From Microbacterium enclense (GTDB lineage: Bacteria; Actinomycetota; Actinomycetes; Actinomycetales; Microbacteriaceae): 64,000 nt of DNA. The notes under the pieces are model-generated. The model did no database searches, had not been told where the DNA came from, and was given only the letters and a program-made list of their open reading frames with translations. This document shows, one piece after another, positions 1 through 8,532 of the stretch. The stretch lies in contig CP116226.1 in NCBI GenBank assembly GCA_038182865.1, positions 3,286,001 through 3,350,000 on the forward strand, given 5' to 3'. How positions within the stretch are numbered: position 1 is the first letter of the stretch; each line of letters begins with the position of its first letter. Made by a program: the position numbers and the translations under genes.

Positions 1-455
1 TTCGCGCCGGTCTCGGCGAGCCAGTCCCGGATGAGCGGTCCGAGGGCCTGAGCGACGTCTCCGCTGCTGGCGACCGCCTGGTCGAGGTACACCTGCAGCG
101 CGGGCTCGCGCCCGTAGGTCGTGAGCGTGTATTTGTTCTGATCGGCCTGCGACTCGTCGATGATCCAGTCGACCCCGTCCGACGTGCGGCAGGGCAGGGT
201 CGTGGGACCGGGAGCCTCGAGACCGCACGTCATGAGAATGGATGCCGGATTGCCCCAGGCGGCCGTCGCCTGCGCGTCGGTCCACCGTCGTTCCTGGCCC
301 GAGATCGTCTTCGGCAGTCGCGAGACCACGTTGGCGCACGCGGGGTCGTTCGCGAGCTTCGCCGGCTCCATCGCGACGGTCGTGCTGCATGCCGCGAGCC
401 CCGGAAGGAGCAGGAGGGCGGCGAGCAGCGCGGAGGTCCGAGAGAAGCGGGGCAC
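1..455 (-). CDS. DUF3515-family lipoprotein, 3' end outside window
   Basis: About 151 residues are visible and the C-terminus lies beyond base 1. The GTG start at 455 is followed by a short basic stretch (VPRFSR), a Leu/Ala-rich hydrophobic segment and a lipobox LAAC at about residues 18-21, so the protein should be exported and lipid-anchored outside the membrane. The rest resembles the actinobacterial DUF3515 family, which often sits beside thiL; its biochemical role is unknown. A TAGCCT -10 box at 462-467 (minus strand) lies 6 nt before the GTG, suggesting a leaderless transcript. Only 25 bp separate it from the divergent thiL. Confidence 0.75.
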   Translation of the reverse strand, partial: MPRFSRTSALLAALLLLPGLAACSTTVAMEPAKLANDPACANVVSRLPKTISGQERRWTDAQATAAWGNPASILMTCGLEAPGPTTLPCRTSDGVDWIIDESQADQNKYTLTTYGREPALQVYLDQAVASSGDVAQALGPLIRDWLAETGA

Positions 456-461
456 CCCTCC

Positions 462-474
462 AGGCTAATAGCGT
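462..474. promoter_or_regulatory. Back-to-back divergent -10 boxes for DUF3515 gene and thiL
   Basis: On the minus strand 462-467 reads TAGCCT, 6 nt before the GTG at 455. On the plus strand 469-474 reads TAGCGT, 6 nt before the GTG at 481. The two boxes are one base apart, so each -35 region must lie inside the other gene's coding sequence. That geometry suggests both promoters cannot be occupied at once. Seen in sequence; activity is inferred. Confidence 0.6.
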
Positions 475-480
475 GGGGGA

Positions 481-1485
481 GTGACCGACGCCGACACCGC
501 CCGTGAGCTCACCGTGGGAGAGCTGTCAGAGGGGCAGATCCTCCGCGGCATCCTGGATCGCCTCCCGCCATCGTCCGCTCCCGTCGGGCCGGGCGACGAT
601 GCGGCCGTGCTCGCCGTTCCCGACGGTCGTGTCGTGGCCACGACGGACACGCTGGTGCACGGTCCGGACTTCCGCCTCGCGTGGTCGTCGGCGCATGACC
701 TCGGGTTCAAAGCGGCCGCCGTCAACCTCGCCGACGTCGCCGCGATGGGCGCGCGCCCCCTCGCCCTCCTCGTGGCGCTGGCCATGCCCGACGACACGCC
801 GGTGTCCTTCGTCCGCGGCTTCGCCGACGGTCTGCGCGATGCGTGTGCCCAGCTGGCCCCCGGCTGCGCCGTCGAGGGCGGCGACCTCACGGTCTCCGAC
901 ACCCTCACGATCGCCGTGACCGCCCTCGGCTCCCTCGATGGGCGCGCCCCCGTCCGTCGCTCGGGGGCGCGGGCCGGAGATGGTGTCTACGTGATCGGCG
1001 AACTCGGTCCGGCGGCTCGCGGAATCGAGCTGCTTTTCCGTCGATTCACGGATGCCGACGGAGCCCCGGTGCCCGTGACCGCCGAGGATCGCGCCGCGCT
1101 CTCACCGACGGATGCCCACGCGCTCTCGCGGCAACTCACCCCCCGCCCTCCCATCGCAGACGCCCAGCGCGCGGCCGACGCCGGGGCGACCTCGATGATG
1201 GACATCTCCGACGGCCTGGCGCTGGATGCCACCCGCCTCGCGGATGCCTCGGATGTGACGATCGCCCTCGATTCCGCCGCGCTGGGTGACGATCCGGCGC
1301 TCGCGCTGCGCGGGGGAGAGGATCACGGGTTCCTCGTCACCTTCCCGGCGGGCGCCGACCCCGTCGGTCGACGTGTGGGGACGGTCGAGGAGCGAGGAGC
1401 GGATCCCCTCATCGTCGACGGCACCCCCTGGACGGGACGCGCGGGCTGGGACCCCTATCGGGACTGGGACGCAGGTCGCGGCTGA
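481..1485 (+). CDS. thiL: Thiamine-monophosphate kinase ThiL
   Basis: ThiL phosphorylates thiamine monophosphate to the cofactor thiamine diphosphate in the cytoplasm. The 334-residue protein has the PurM/ThiL-like fold signatures: GPGDDAAV at residues 36-43, DTLVHGPDF at about 56-64, the NLADVAAMGARP segment at 82-93, GGDLTVSD at 133-140 and a SDGLALD motif in the C-terminal half. Length is normal. The GTG start follows a TAGCGT -10 box (469-474) by 6 nt, so the mRNA is probably leaderless and there is no room for a TPP riboswitch. It is divergent from the DUF3515 gene and convergent with rsmD. Confidence 0.95.
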   Translation: MTDADTARELTVGELSEGQILRGILDRLPPSSAPVGPGDDAAVLAVPDGRVVATTDTLVHGPDFRLAWSSAHDLGFKAAAVNLADVAAMGARPLALLVALAMPDDTPVSFVRGFADGLRDACAQLAPGCAVEGGDLTVSDTLTIAVTALGSLDGRAPVRRSGARAGDGVYVIGELGPAARGIELLFRRFTDADGAPVPVTAEDRAALSPTDAHALSRQLTPRPPIADAQRAADAGATSMMDISDGLALDATRLADASDVTIALDSAALGDDPALALRGGEDHGFLVTFPAGADPVGRRVGTVEERGADPLIVDGTPWTGRAGWDPYRDWDAGRG

Positions 1486-1514
1486 GCCGGCACAGCGGCG
1501 CGCGTCATGCCGGC
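1486..1514. terminator. Hairpin between convergent thiL and rsmD
   Basis: GCCGGCA at 1486-1492 pairs with TGCCGGC at 1508-1514 (7 bp, loop 15 nt). The arms lie just after the thiL stop and across the rsmD stop region. There is no T-tract, so it is at most a weak bidirectional terminator. Confidence 0.4.
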
Positions 1515-2068
1515 GGTCGACCCCACCACATCGTCGTGTCGCCGTACGCGCGGTCGCGCTCCGGTTCGAGGCCCGCGGTGGCCCAGTCCGGAGCCGGTGA
1601 GCGCGTGGCCCGCTCGACGATGACGGTGGCATCTCGACTCAGCCGCGGAGCGAGAGCCACCAGGACGCGGGTGAGCTCGTCCTCGCCGACGTCGTACGGG
1701 GGGTCGATGAAGACGAGATCCCACTCGGCGGTCGATGCCGTGAGGTAGGTCGTGACGTTCGCGCGGTGCACGCGCGCGGCGCCGGTGACACCCGCGGAGC
1801 GGACCCGTTCGGCGTTCGTGCGGATGAACGCGGTGGCGGGCGCCGACAACTCCACGAGGTCGGCCGCGGCGGCCCCGCGGCTCAGACTCTCCAACCCCAG
1901 TGCACCGGAGCCGGCGTACAGATCCGCCACGCGAGCGTCGTCGAGGAGGCCCGCGGCGTCGAGGGCGCCGAACAGCGACTCACGGACCCGGTCGCTCGTG
2001 GGACGGGTGCCCTTGGGCGGCACGTCGAGCACGGTGCCGCCGGCGCGGCCGGAGATGATGCGCGTCAC
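1505..2068 (-). CDS. rsmD: 16S rRNA (guanine-N2)-methyltransferase RsmD
   Basis: A SAM-dependent methylase of 187 residues that modifies G966 of 16S rRNA (E. coli numbering) in the small subunit. It has the family N-terminus (MTRIISG, then TRPTSDRVRESLF at 21-33), the SAM-binding DLYAGSGALGLE at 49-60 and the catalytic DPPY at 122-125. In many bacteria rsmD is coupled to coaD; here recG and coaD lie just beyond it on the other strand. The GTG start lies 6 nt after a TAGGCT -10 box (complement of 2075-2080), a leaderless arrangement. Confidence 0.94.
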   Translation of the reverse strand: MTRIISGRAGGTVLDVPPKGTRPTSDRVRESLFGALDAAGLLDDARVADLYAGSGALGLESLSRGAAAADLVELSAPATAFIRTNAERVRSAGVTGAARVHRANVTTYLTASTAEWDLVFIDPPYDVGEDELTRVLVALAPRLSRDATVIVERATRSPAPDWATAGLEPERDRAYGDTTMWWGRPPA

Positions 2069-2145
2069 GGACTCAGCCTAGGGTTTCCGCGAGCGCCGAC
2101 CGCTGCGCCGGCGTCGATGTCGGCGGCCGTCCCTAGACTCGGAGC

Positions 2146-4338
2146 ATGCCCGGTCTGTCGCTCGCCTCCCGTCTCGACGGCGCCGTCGGCGGCAAGACGG
2201 CGGCGGCATTCGACCGTGCCTTCGGCATGAAGACGGTGGGGGAGCTCCTCGAGCACTACCCGCGGCGGTACGCCCGGCGCGGCGAACTCACCCCGATCTC
2301 CACGCTTCCGCTGGGTGAGCCGGTCACGATCGTCGCCGAGGTCGTCAGCGCCAACGAGCGGCGGATGCAGAATCGCCGGGGCTCGCTTCTCGAGGTCGTC
2401 ATCAGCGACGGCGACGGCCGACTGTCGCTGACGTTCTTCAATCAGCCGTGGCGGCTGAAAGACCTCACGCCGGGCCGACGAGGGATCTTCTCGGGCAAGG
2501 TCGGCGAGTACCGGCGTCAGACGCAGCTCACCAACCCCGACTACGAGCTCTTCGACGACATCGCCGAGGCCCGAGCAGAGGCGGAGGTCAGCGCGAAGCG
2601 GCCCATCCCGATCTACCCGGCCACCGCAACCGTCCCGAGTCCACTCGTGCAGAAGACGATCTCCCTCGTCCTCGACGCTCTCGGAGACATCGACGACCCG
2701 CTGCCCGACGACTTGCGTGCGCGCCGTGCTCTGCTGCCCGCGCGCGCCGCCCTGGAGCAGATCCATCGACCCGAGAACGACGACGACATCCCTCCCGCGG
2801 TGGCCACGCTGCGGATGCAGGAGGCGTTCGTGCTCCAGACCGCGCTGCTGCAGCAGCGCCAGTTCGTGCGCGCCCTCTCGGCGACGCGACGACCTGCCCA
2901 GCCCGGGGGGCTGCTCGAGCGGTTCGACCGGATCCTGCCGTTCGAGCTGACTCCCGACCAGCAGAGCGTCGGCGCGCAGATCGCGTCCGACATGGTCGGT
3001 GATTGGCCGATGAACCGCCTGGTGCAGGGCGAGGTCGGGTCGGGCAAGACGCTCGTGGCGTTGCGCGCCATGCTCCAGGTGGCCGAGACCGGGGGGCAGT
3101 CGGCGCTCATCGCACCGACCGAGGTCCTCGCCGCGCAGCACCTGCGCTCGATCGCTCGAATGCTCGGTCCGGAGTTGGCCCCCGAGCTGATGCCGACGCT
3201 GCTGACCGGACAGCTTCCGGCCGCGGAGCGTCGGAAGGCGGCGCTCCGCGTCGCCTCGGGGCAGGCGCGGATCGTGGTCGGTACACACGCGCTCTTGAGT
3301 TCGACGACCACGTTCGCGGATCTCGGATTCGTCGTCGTCGACGAGCAGCACCGTTTCGGTGTCGACCAACGCGAGGCGCTTCGTGCGAAGGGGGAGTCGC
3401 CGCACACGCTCGTGCTCACGGCGACGCCCATCCCCCGGACGGTCGCCATGACGGTGTTCGGCGACCTCGACGTGTCGACCATCCGTACGATGCCGGCCGG
3501 GCGTGCCGGCATCCAGTCGTTCGTCGCCCCTCTCGCCGAGAAGCCGAGTTGGTTCGCGCGCGTCTGGGACCGCGTGGCCGAGGAGGTGTCGCAAGGCCGG
3601 CAGGCGTTCGTGGTGTGCGCCGCGATCGACGCCGACCAGCTCTCCGCCGACGAGAAGACCGATGAACCGGCGGACGCGCCCGAGGCGGCGCCGCCGACCA
3701 CCGCCTCGGGCGAGGCCAACCGCACGCGCTGGGGAGTCGTGCAGGTCGAGGCGCTGCTATCGAGACTGCCGGCGTTCGCCGATATCCGGGTCGAGATCCT
3801 GCACGGCAAGATGCCCGCAGACGAGAAGGACGCCGTGATGCAAGCCTTCGCCCGGGGAGACATCGACGTGCTCGTCGCCACGACGGTGATCGAAGTCGGC
3901 GTCGACGTCCCCAACGCCTCCACGATGGTGATCCTGGAGGCTGATCGATTCGGCGTCTCGCAGCTCCACCAGCTGCGCGGCCGCGTCGGTCGCGGCGGAG
4001 TGCCGGGGCTGTGCCTCCTCGTCACCGAGGCGTCTCCCGGTACGTCCTCGCGGGCCCGCGTCGACGCCGTGGCCGCCACGCTCGACGGTTTCGCCCTCGC
4101 GGAGGTCGACCTCGAGCTGCGCGGCGAGGGTGACGTCCTCGGCGGCGCGCAGTCCGGCGTACGGTCGTCGCTACGCCTTCTGCGCGTCGTCACCGATGCC
4201 GACCTGATCACCGAGGCGCGCGCCGAGGGGGAACGCCTTCTCGCCGACGACCCGGCTCTGCAGCGGCATCCGGGTCTCGCGGCCGCACTCGAGCGTCGTC
4301 TCGGCGTCGAGGAGCGGGCGGCTCTCGCGAAATCGTGA
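2146..4338 (+). CDS. recG: ATP-dependent DNA helicase RecG
   Basis: RecG remodels stalled replication forks and branch-migrates Holliday junctions. The 730-residue protein has an N-terminal wedge/OB region (about 1-250), Walker A GEVGSGKT near residue 295, motif II DEQH within DEQHRFG near 399, motif III TATPIPRT, and C-terminal motifs VATTVIEVGVDVPNA and QLHQLRGRVGRG. A hydrophilic Ala/Pro/Glu insertion of roughly 30 residues lies between helicase domains near residue 505. TAGACT at 2134-2139 is 6 nt before the ATG, so it probably has its own leaderless promoter. coaD follows 49 nt downstream with another such box. Confidence 0.96.
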   Translation: MPGLSLASRLDGAVGGKTAAAFDRAFGMKTVGELLEHYPRRYARRGELTPISTLPLGEPVTIVAEVVSANERRMQNRRGSLLEVVISDGDGRLSLTFFNQPWRLKDLTPGRRGIFSGKVGEYRRQTQLTNPDYELFDDIAEARAEAEVSAKRPIPIYPATATVPSPLVQKTISLVLDALGDIDDPLPDDLRARRALLPARAALEQIHRPENDDDIPPAVATLRMQEAFVLQTALLQQRQFVRALSATRRPAQPGGLLERFDRILPFELTPDQQSVGAQIASDMVGDWPMNRLVQGEVGSGKTLVALRAMLQVAETGGQSALIAPTEVLAAQHLRSIARMLGPELAPELMPTLLTGQLPAAERRKAALRVASGQARIVVGTHALLSSTTTFADLGFVVVDEQHRFGVDQREALRAKGESPHTLVLTATPIPRTVAMTVFGDLDVSTIRTMPAGRAGIQSFVAPLAEKPSWFARVWDRVAEEVSQGRQAFVVCAAIDADQLSADEKTDEPADAPEAAPPTTASGEANRTRWGVVQVEALLSRLPAFADIRVEILHGKMPADEKDAVMQAFARGDIDVLVATTVIEVGVDVPNASTMVILEADRFGVSQLHQLRGRVGRGGVPGLCLLVTEASPGTSSRARVDAVAATLDGFALAEVDLELRGEGDVLGGAQSGVRSSLRLLRVVTDADLITEARAEGERLLADDPALQRHPGLAAALERRLGVEERAALAKS

Positions 4339-4387
4339 GAGCCGCGGTCGCCGAGCCCTGTCCCGGAGTCATCGGTAGGCTGGCCGC

Positions 4388-4885
4388 ATGAATCCCCGGA
4401 TCGCCGTCGTTCCCGGCTCGTTCGACCCGCCGACGCTGGGACACCTCGATGTGATCCGCCGTGCAGCCGGTCTCTTCGACCAGCTTCACGTTCTCGTCGT
4501 GCACAACCCCGGCAAGGAGGCGATGCTGCCTCTCGCGCAGCGCCAGTCGCTCCTCGAGCAGTCGATCAGTGAGGGCGGGGTCGAGGGTGATGTCGTCGTC
4601 GCCGCGTGGAGCATGGGACTCCTGGTCGACTACGCGACCGAGGTGGGGGCGAAGGTGCTCGTGAAGGGTATCCGTTCACAGGTCGACGTGGCGTACGAGA
4701 CACCGATGGCGATCGTCAATCGTGACCTCGCGCACGTGGAGACCGTCTTCCTGCTGCCCGACCCCTCGCACGCTCTCGTGTCGAGCTCGCTCGTCCGCCA
4801 GGTCGCGGGCCTGGGCGGCGACGTTTCTCCGTACGTCCCCCCGGCTGTCGCGCGCTTCCTCGACACCGGGGCGCGCGGGATCTGA
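4388..4885 (+). CDS. coaD: Phosphopantetheine adenylyltransferase
   Basis: CoaD transfers AMP from ATP to 4'-phosphopantetheine, the penultimate step of coenzyme A synthesis. At 165 residues it is of normal length and carries the nucleotidyltransferase signature GSFDPPTLGH at 10-19 (T-x-x-H), the KGIRS segment at about 94-98 and the C-terminal SSSLVRQVA motif. The ATG lies 6 nt after TAGGCT (4376-4381), so the gene probably has its own leaderless promoter. Confidence 0.95.
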   Translation: MNPRIAVVPGSFDPPTLGHLDVIRRAAGLFDQLHVLVVHNPGKEAMLPLAQRQSLLEQSISEGGVEGDVVVAAWSMGLLVDYATEVGAKVLVKGIRSQVDVAYETPMAIVNRDLAHVETVFLLPDPSHALVSSSLVRQVAGLGGDVSPYVPPAVARFLDTGARGI

Positions 4886-4945
4886 CGCCCACGCCCCTCG
4901 CGGGGCACGGCCGCGTGGCCCGGCCCGCGTCCGGGGGCGCGCGGG

Positions 4946-4951
4946 TAGAAT
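4946..4951 (+). promoter_or_regulatory. -10 element TAGAAT of the DUF177-rpmF-rnc-mutM operon
   Basis: TAGAAT lies 8 nt before the GTG at 4960. This supports starting DUF177 at 4960 rather than at the upstream in-frame ATG at 4915, whose extra residues (MARPASGGARVESTT) would include the promoter itself. Confidence 0.6.
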
Positions 4952-4959
4952 CGACGACC

Positions 4960-5520
4960 GTGAGAACCCACCGTCCCGGACCTTTCCAGCTCCCCGTGCG
5001 CGACATCGAGCGCAAGCCGGGCGAGATGCGCGAACACACCCTCGAGCTTCCGTCTCCCGAGAAGTGGGGCGAAGGGCTCGTGTCGGTTCCCGAGGGTGAG
5101 CCACTCGACCTCGAGGTGCGACTGGAGTCGGTGCACGAGGGCATCCTCGTCTCCGGCAGCGTCGACACCACCGCTGTCGGCGTCTGCGGACGGTGCCTCA
5201 TCGACATCGAAGAGCCTGTCGAAGTCGAGTTCCAGGAACTTTTCGCGTATCCTGGGGACGAAGCGAGTGACTTCGACGTTCAAGACGACCACGTGGATCT
5301 TGAAAATCTGGTCCGGGACACGATTGTCCTGTCGCTTCCGTTCCAGCCGGTGTGTCAGCCGGACTGCCCCGGGCTCGACCCGAACACGGGCGAGAGGCTG
5401 ACAGAAAGCCCCGGCGACACGGAGCAGACGTCCGTTGATCCTCGATGGGCTGCGCTCCAGCAGTACACCCCAGACGACGGCGATGCGCTCCGCGCCGCCC
5501 CCAAGACAGAGAAGAGCTAG
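4960..5520 (+). CDS. DUF177 family protein (YceD-like), upstream of rpmF
   Basis: A 186-residue cytoplasmic protein of the DUF177/YceD family, which almost always precedes rpmF in bacteria and has been linked to 23S rRNA maturation in other organisms. It has two cysteine pairs, CGRC in the GVCGRCLIDIEEPV segment and CQPDC near the C-terminus, which could bind zinc. The central region is rich in Asp and Glu. The GTG at 4960 is chosen because a TAGAAT -10 box sits directly before it. The stop is 2 nt from the rpmF start, so the two are co-transcribed. Confidence 0.85.
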   Translation: MRTHRPGPFQLPVRDIERKPGEMREHTLELPSPEKWGEGLVSVPEGEPLDLEVRLESVHEGILVSGSVDTTAVGVCGRCLIDIEEPVEVEFQELFAYPGDEASDFDVQDDHVDLENLVRDTIVLSLPFQPVCQPDCPGLDPNTGERLTESPGDTEQTSVDPRWAALQQYTPDDGDALRAAPKTEKS

Positions 5521-5522
5521 TC

Positions 5523-5732
5523 ATGGCAGGTAACCCCCCGAAGCGGAAGGTCTCCCGCTCGAACACCCGCTCGCGCCGCGCGCAGTGGAAGGCCGAAGCC
5601 CCCGCGCTGGTCAAGACCATCGAGAACGGCAAGGTCGTCTACAGCCGTCCCCACCAGGCCAAGGTCGTCACCGACTCGCAGGGCACCGAGCTCTTCCTCG
5701 AGTACAAGGGCCGCAAGGTCGCCGACGTCTGA
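5523..5732 (+). CDS. rpmF: 50S ribosomal protein L32, cysteine-free form
   Basis: A 69-residue very basic protein starting MAGNPPKRKVSRSNT and continuing with the family RRAQWKAEAP motif. The common bacterial L32 has a C-terminal four-cysteine zinc ribbon. This protein has no cysteine at all and instead ends in a longer VVTDSQGTELFLEYKGRK-type tail, so it is the zinc-independent version. It sits between DUF177 and rnc in one operon. Identification is secure; the zinc-independence is read directly from the residues. Confidence 0.95.
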   Translation: MAGNPPKRKVSRSNTRSRRAQWKAEAPALVKTIENGKVVYSRPHQAKVVTDSQGTELFLEYKGRKVADV

Positions 5733-5754
5733 TCGGCGACGTGACGCGAAACTC

Positions 5755-6447
5755 GTGACGCGAAACACCATCGAGCGCTCAGCGCTCACCGAGAAGCTCG
5801 GGGTCGATATCGACCCCGAGCTTCTTTCGCTCGCTCTGACACACCGCTCGTTCGCCTACGAGAACGGCGGGATCCCGCACAACGAACGCCTCGAGTTCCT
5901 CGGGGACTCGGTGCTCGGGCAAGCCGTGACCGTGCGGCTGTTCACCCAGCACCCCGACCTCGACGAGGGCCAGCTCGCGAAGCGCCGTGCGGGAGTGGTC
6001 TCCACCATCGCCCTCGCCGAGGTCGCCCGCGGGATCGGTCTCGGAGAGCACGTGCGGCTCGGCCGCGGCGAGATCCTCACGGGCGGCCACGACAAGGACT
6101 CGATCCTCGCCGACACGATGGAGGCCATCATCGGGGCGACCTACCTGTCATCCGGTCCCGACGCCGCCACCGCGATGGTGCTGCGGCTCGTCGAACCGTT
6201 GATGGCCGACCCTGCTCGCTACGGTGCGGCGATGGACCCGAAGACGAGCCTGCAGGAGATCGCGGCGCGTTTGTCGCTGTCGGCGCCGGTCTACGGTGTC
6301 GAGGCCGCGGGTCCCGATCATGACCGACGTTTCACGGCGACCGTGACGGTCGGCGATGTCGTGACCACCGGGACCGGTTCGAGCAAGAAGCAGGCCGAGA
6401 TGGCCGCAGCCCTCACCGCCTGGCACGAGCTCGACGCGCATGCCTGA
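5755..6447 (+). CDS. rnc: Ribonuclease III
   Basis: A dsRNA-specific endonuclease that processes rRNA precursors and structured mRNAs. The 230-residue protein shows the RNase III signature HNERLEFLGDSVLG at 42-55, the second acidic motif DTMEAIIGATYL at about 122-133 and a C-terminal dsRNA-binding domain from about 160, ending in the GSSKKQAEMAAA helix. The start is GTG at 5755, 22 nt after rpmF. The end overlaps mutM by 8 bp, so translation is probably coupled. rnc beside mutM and smc is a conserved actinobacterial order. Confidence 0.96.
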   Translation: MTRNTIERSALTEKLGVDIDPELLSLALTHRSFAYENGGIPHNERLEFLGDSVLGQAVTVRLFTQHPDLDEGQLAKRRAGVVSTIALAEVARGIGLGEHVRLGRGEILTGGHDKDSILADTMEAIIGATYLSSGPDAATAMVLRLVEPLMADPARYGAAMDPKTSLQEIAARLSLSAPVYGVEAAGPDHDRRFTATVTVGDVVTTGTGSSKKQAEMAAALTAWHELDAHA

Positions 6448-7330
6448 GCTTCCCGAGGTCGAAGTCGTCCGCGCCGGCCTCGAACCCGCGGTCACCGGCG
6501 CGCTGATCGCCTCCGTCGACGTTCGCGATGAGCGCGCGCTCACGCGCCACACCGGCGGCGCGGCGCACTTCGAAGCCGAGGTCACCGGTCGACGGATCAC
6601 CGCGGCGGTGCGGCGAGGGAAGTTCTTGTGGATGCCGGTCGCCGACGACGAGGCGATCGTCACGCACCTGGGGATGAGCGGTCAGATGCTGCTGCGTGTC
6701 CCGGGCGCCCCCGAGGAGCGGCACGAGCGGATCCGCATCGAGCTCGAGCACCCCGTCCACGGTCCGCTGTCCGTGGTGTTCGCCGATCAGCGGACCTTCG
6801 GGTCGCTGGCCCTCGACACGTTGGTCGATACGCCAGACGGCGCCGCGGCCGGCCGCGGTTCGGCTCTTCCGCGCGTGCCGACACAAGTCGCGCACATCGC
6901 CCGCGATCCGCTCGATCCCGCCTTCGACGAGGCGCGCTTCCGCGCACGGCTGGCCCGCACGTCGTCGGGGATCAAACGTGTGCTTCTGGATCAGACCGTC
7001 GCGAGCGGCATCGGCAACATCTACGCCGACGAATCGCTGTGGGCGGCGCGGATCCACCCCGAGAGCGTGGCATCCACTCTTCCGACCCGCGCGGTCAATC
7101 GACTCCTCGGCGAGGTGCGCGCCGTTCTCGAGAAGGCCTTGGCGGAGGGCGGCACCAGCTTCGACGCGCAGTACGTGAATGTGAACGGCCAGGCGGGGTA
7201 CTTCGCCCACTCCTTGAACGCCTACGGGCGAACCGGTCAACCGTGCCCCCGCTGTGGCCGGCCGATCGTGCGCGTCTCGTTCATGAACCGGTCGAGTCAC
7301 TTCTGCGCGCACTGCCAGCGCGTACGCTGA
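6440..7330 (+). CDS. mutM: Formamidopyrimidine-DNA glycosylase MutM/Fpg
   Basis: A bifunctional glycosylase/AP lyase that removes 8-oxoguanine and ring-opened purines. Catalytic residues are in place: Pro2 and Glu3 in MPELPEVEVV, and the GKFLW lysine at 61. The MSGQM loop, the DNA-binding GIGNIYADE helix and the C-terminal zinc finger (CPRC then CAHC, about 270-293) are all visible. At 296 residues the length is normal. It overlaps rnc by 8 bp and is convergent with the acetyltransferase gene downstream. Confidence 0.96.
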   Translation: MPELPEVEVVRAGLEPAVTGALIASVDVRDERALTRHTGGAAHFEAEVTGRRITAAVRRGKFLWMPVADDEAIVTHLGMSGQMLLRVPGAPEERHERIRIELEHPVHGPLSVVFADQRTFGSLALDTLVDTPDGAAAGRGSALPRVPTQVAHIARDPLDPAFDEARFRARLARTSSGIKRVLLDQTVASGIGNIYADESLWAARIHPESVASTLPTRAVNRLLGEVRAVLEKALAEGGTSFDAQYVNVNGQAGYFAHSLNAYGRTGQPCPRCGRPIVRVSFMNRSSHFCAHCQRVR

Positions 7331-7358
7331 GCCCCGTCGCGCGCGTACCGACACGAGC

Positions 7359-7404
7359 CGCCGGGATGTGTCGCCCCGCTCTCACGAGGCGACGGATCCC
7401 GGCG
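7359..7404. terminator. Interrupted hairpin between convergent mutM and GNAT gene
   Basis: CGCCGGGA (7359-7366) pairs with TCCCGGCG (7397-7404). Inside it, GTCGCC (7370-7375) pairs with GGCGAC (7388-7393). The two stems are separated by a symmetric 3-nt internal loop. No T-tract on either strand; a likely bidirectional terminator. Confidence 0.5.
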
Positions 7405-7420
7405 ACTCAGTCGGGCGATG

Positions 7421-8503
7421 TCAAGCGAGGACCTTCTTCCACGCGCCCTCGTAGGCGACGGGCACGAAGCCGATCTGCTCATTGATGGAGAGCATCGGGC
7501 GATTCTCCTCGGCGTTGTACGTCAGCACGCGCGGAGACTCGGGCGCGATGTCGTGCCAGGCGAGGAGGCCCGCGCACTTCACGAGCGTTCCGAGGCGGTG
7601 CCCGCGGTGGGCGCCCACGACGAGGGTGTCGTGCTGAGACGTCGCCCCCGCTCGGTCCTTACCGATCGCGAGCTCATTGAAGGCGACGAGTTCGCCGCTG
7701 TCGACGTGCTGCGCAGCGGTCACCAGGAGGTGCCGCCCCGCATCGAGGTAGGTGCGCTCGTAGCGACGAACGCGATCGGCATCCCAGATCTCTTCGTCGT
7801 ACTCGAGACCGGCAGCGGGAGCATCGGTCACCATGCGCTCCTTCATCCGGGCGAGGCCGTCAACGAACTCGTCCGGCGTCGGCAGGGTCCATTGCACGAC
7901 GCGATACCCGGTGGACGCCGCCTCCGCCTCGGCGAGGAGTTCCTCGAGGCGCGACCGTGACCCGCTGAGATCGTAGGAGCTCACCCGTACCACCTGCTCC
8001 AGCGAATGACCGGATGCCAGGAAGAAACGCGCGATGTGATCGTGCGGCACGGACCCGAAGCCCGTGGGAGCGTGGAGGTGCGGTTCGTCCGCGGCGGGGT
8101 GTTCGGCCCACGACTGCAGGACAGTCCGGCCGTGTTCGCGTGCCGTGCGCTCGATCAGGGCGAAGCCGGCGCGACCGATGCCGCGGCCCCAGACGGAGCG
8201 GAGGAGTTCGACGAGCCAGAATCCCGATCGGGCGCCTTCTTCCTGAGGGAGGTCCAAACCGATGCGTCCGACGACCTCGCCGTCGAGAACGACGATCCAC
8301 GAGTACCGCACCTGTGCGGGGTCGGGCTGGAAGTTCGGGAGGAGCTCATCCGCCGGCATGGCATGGTCGTCGTGGCCGGAGATCTCGGCGTACACCAGAT
8401 TGCGCACGCGGGTCATTTCGCGGAAGTCCGCGGCGTCGTCGCCGTCGATGGAGGCGGGGATGTGCAGGCGTCGGAACTCGACGCCCGGGGGAAGCGAGGT
8501 CAT
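7421..8503 (-). CDS. Double-domain GNAT N-acetyltransferase
   Basis: A 360-residue protein made of two GNAT folds. The N-terminal acetyl-CoA loop is WGRGIGRA at 105-112 and the C-terminal one is HRGHRLG at 299-305, followed by the NAEENRPMLSINEQIGF segment typical of this family's last strand and helix. The substrate is unknown; tandem GNATs in actinobacteria include mycothiol synthase and antibiotic-modifying enzymes, but nothing here identifies which. The ATG at 8503 is chosen because similarity begins there; upstream in-frame residues overlap the hairpin at 8533-8563. It is the last gene of a minus-strand operon after an 88-residue protein and a 37-residue peptide. Confidence 0.85.
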   Translation of the reverse strand: MTSLPPGVEFRRLHIPASIDGDDAADFREMTRVRNLVYAEISGHDDHAMPADELLPNFQPDPAQVRYSWIVVLDGEVVGRIGLDLPQEEGARSGFWLVELLRSVWGRGIGRAGFALIERTAREHGRTVLQSWAEHPAADEPHLHAPTGFGSVPHDHIARFFLASGHSLEQVVRVSSYDLSGSRSRLEELLAEAEAASTGYRVVQWTLPTPDEFVDGLARMKERMVTDAPAAGLEYDEEIWDADRVRRYERTYLDAGRHLLVTAAQHVDSGELVAFNELAIGKDRAGATSQHDTLVVGAHRGHRLGTLVKCAGLLAWHDIAPESPRVLTYNAEENRPMLSINEQIGFVPVAYEGAWKKVLA

Positions 8504-8532
8504 GAGATGTCTTTCGTGAGGAGGGGAGGAAG

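Noticed and set aside
481..1485. TPP riboswitch upstream of thiL
   Set aside because: Only 25 bp separate thiL from the divergent gene and the transcript appears leaderless, so there is no room.
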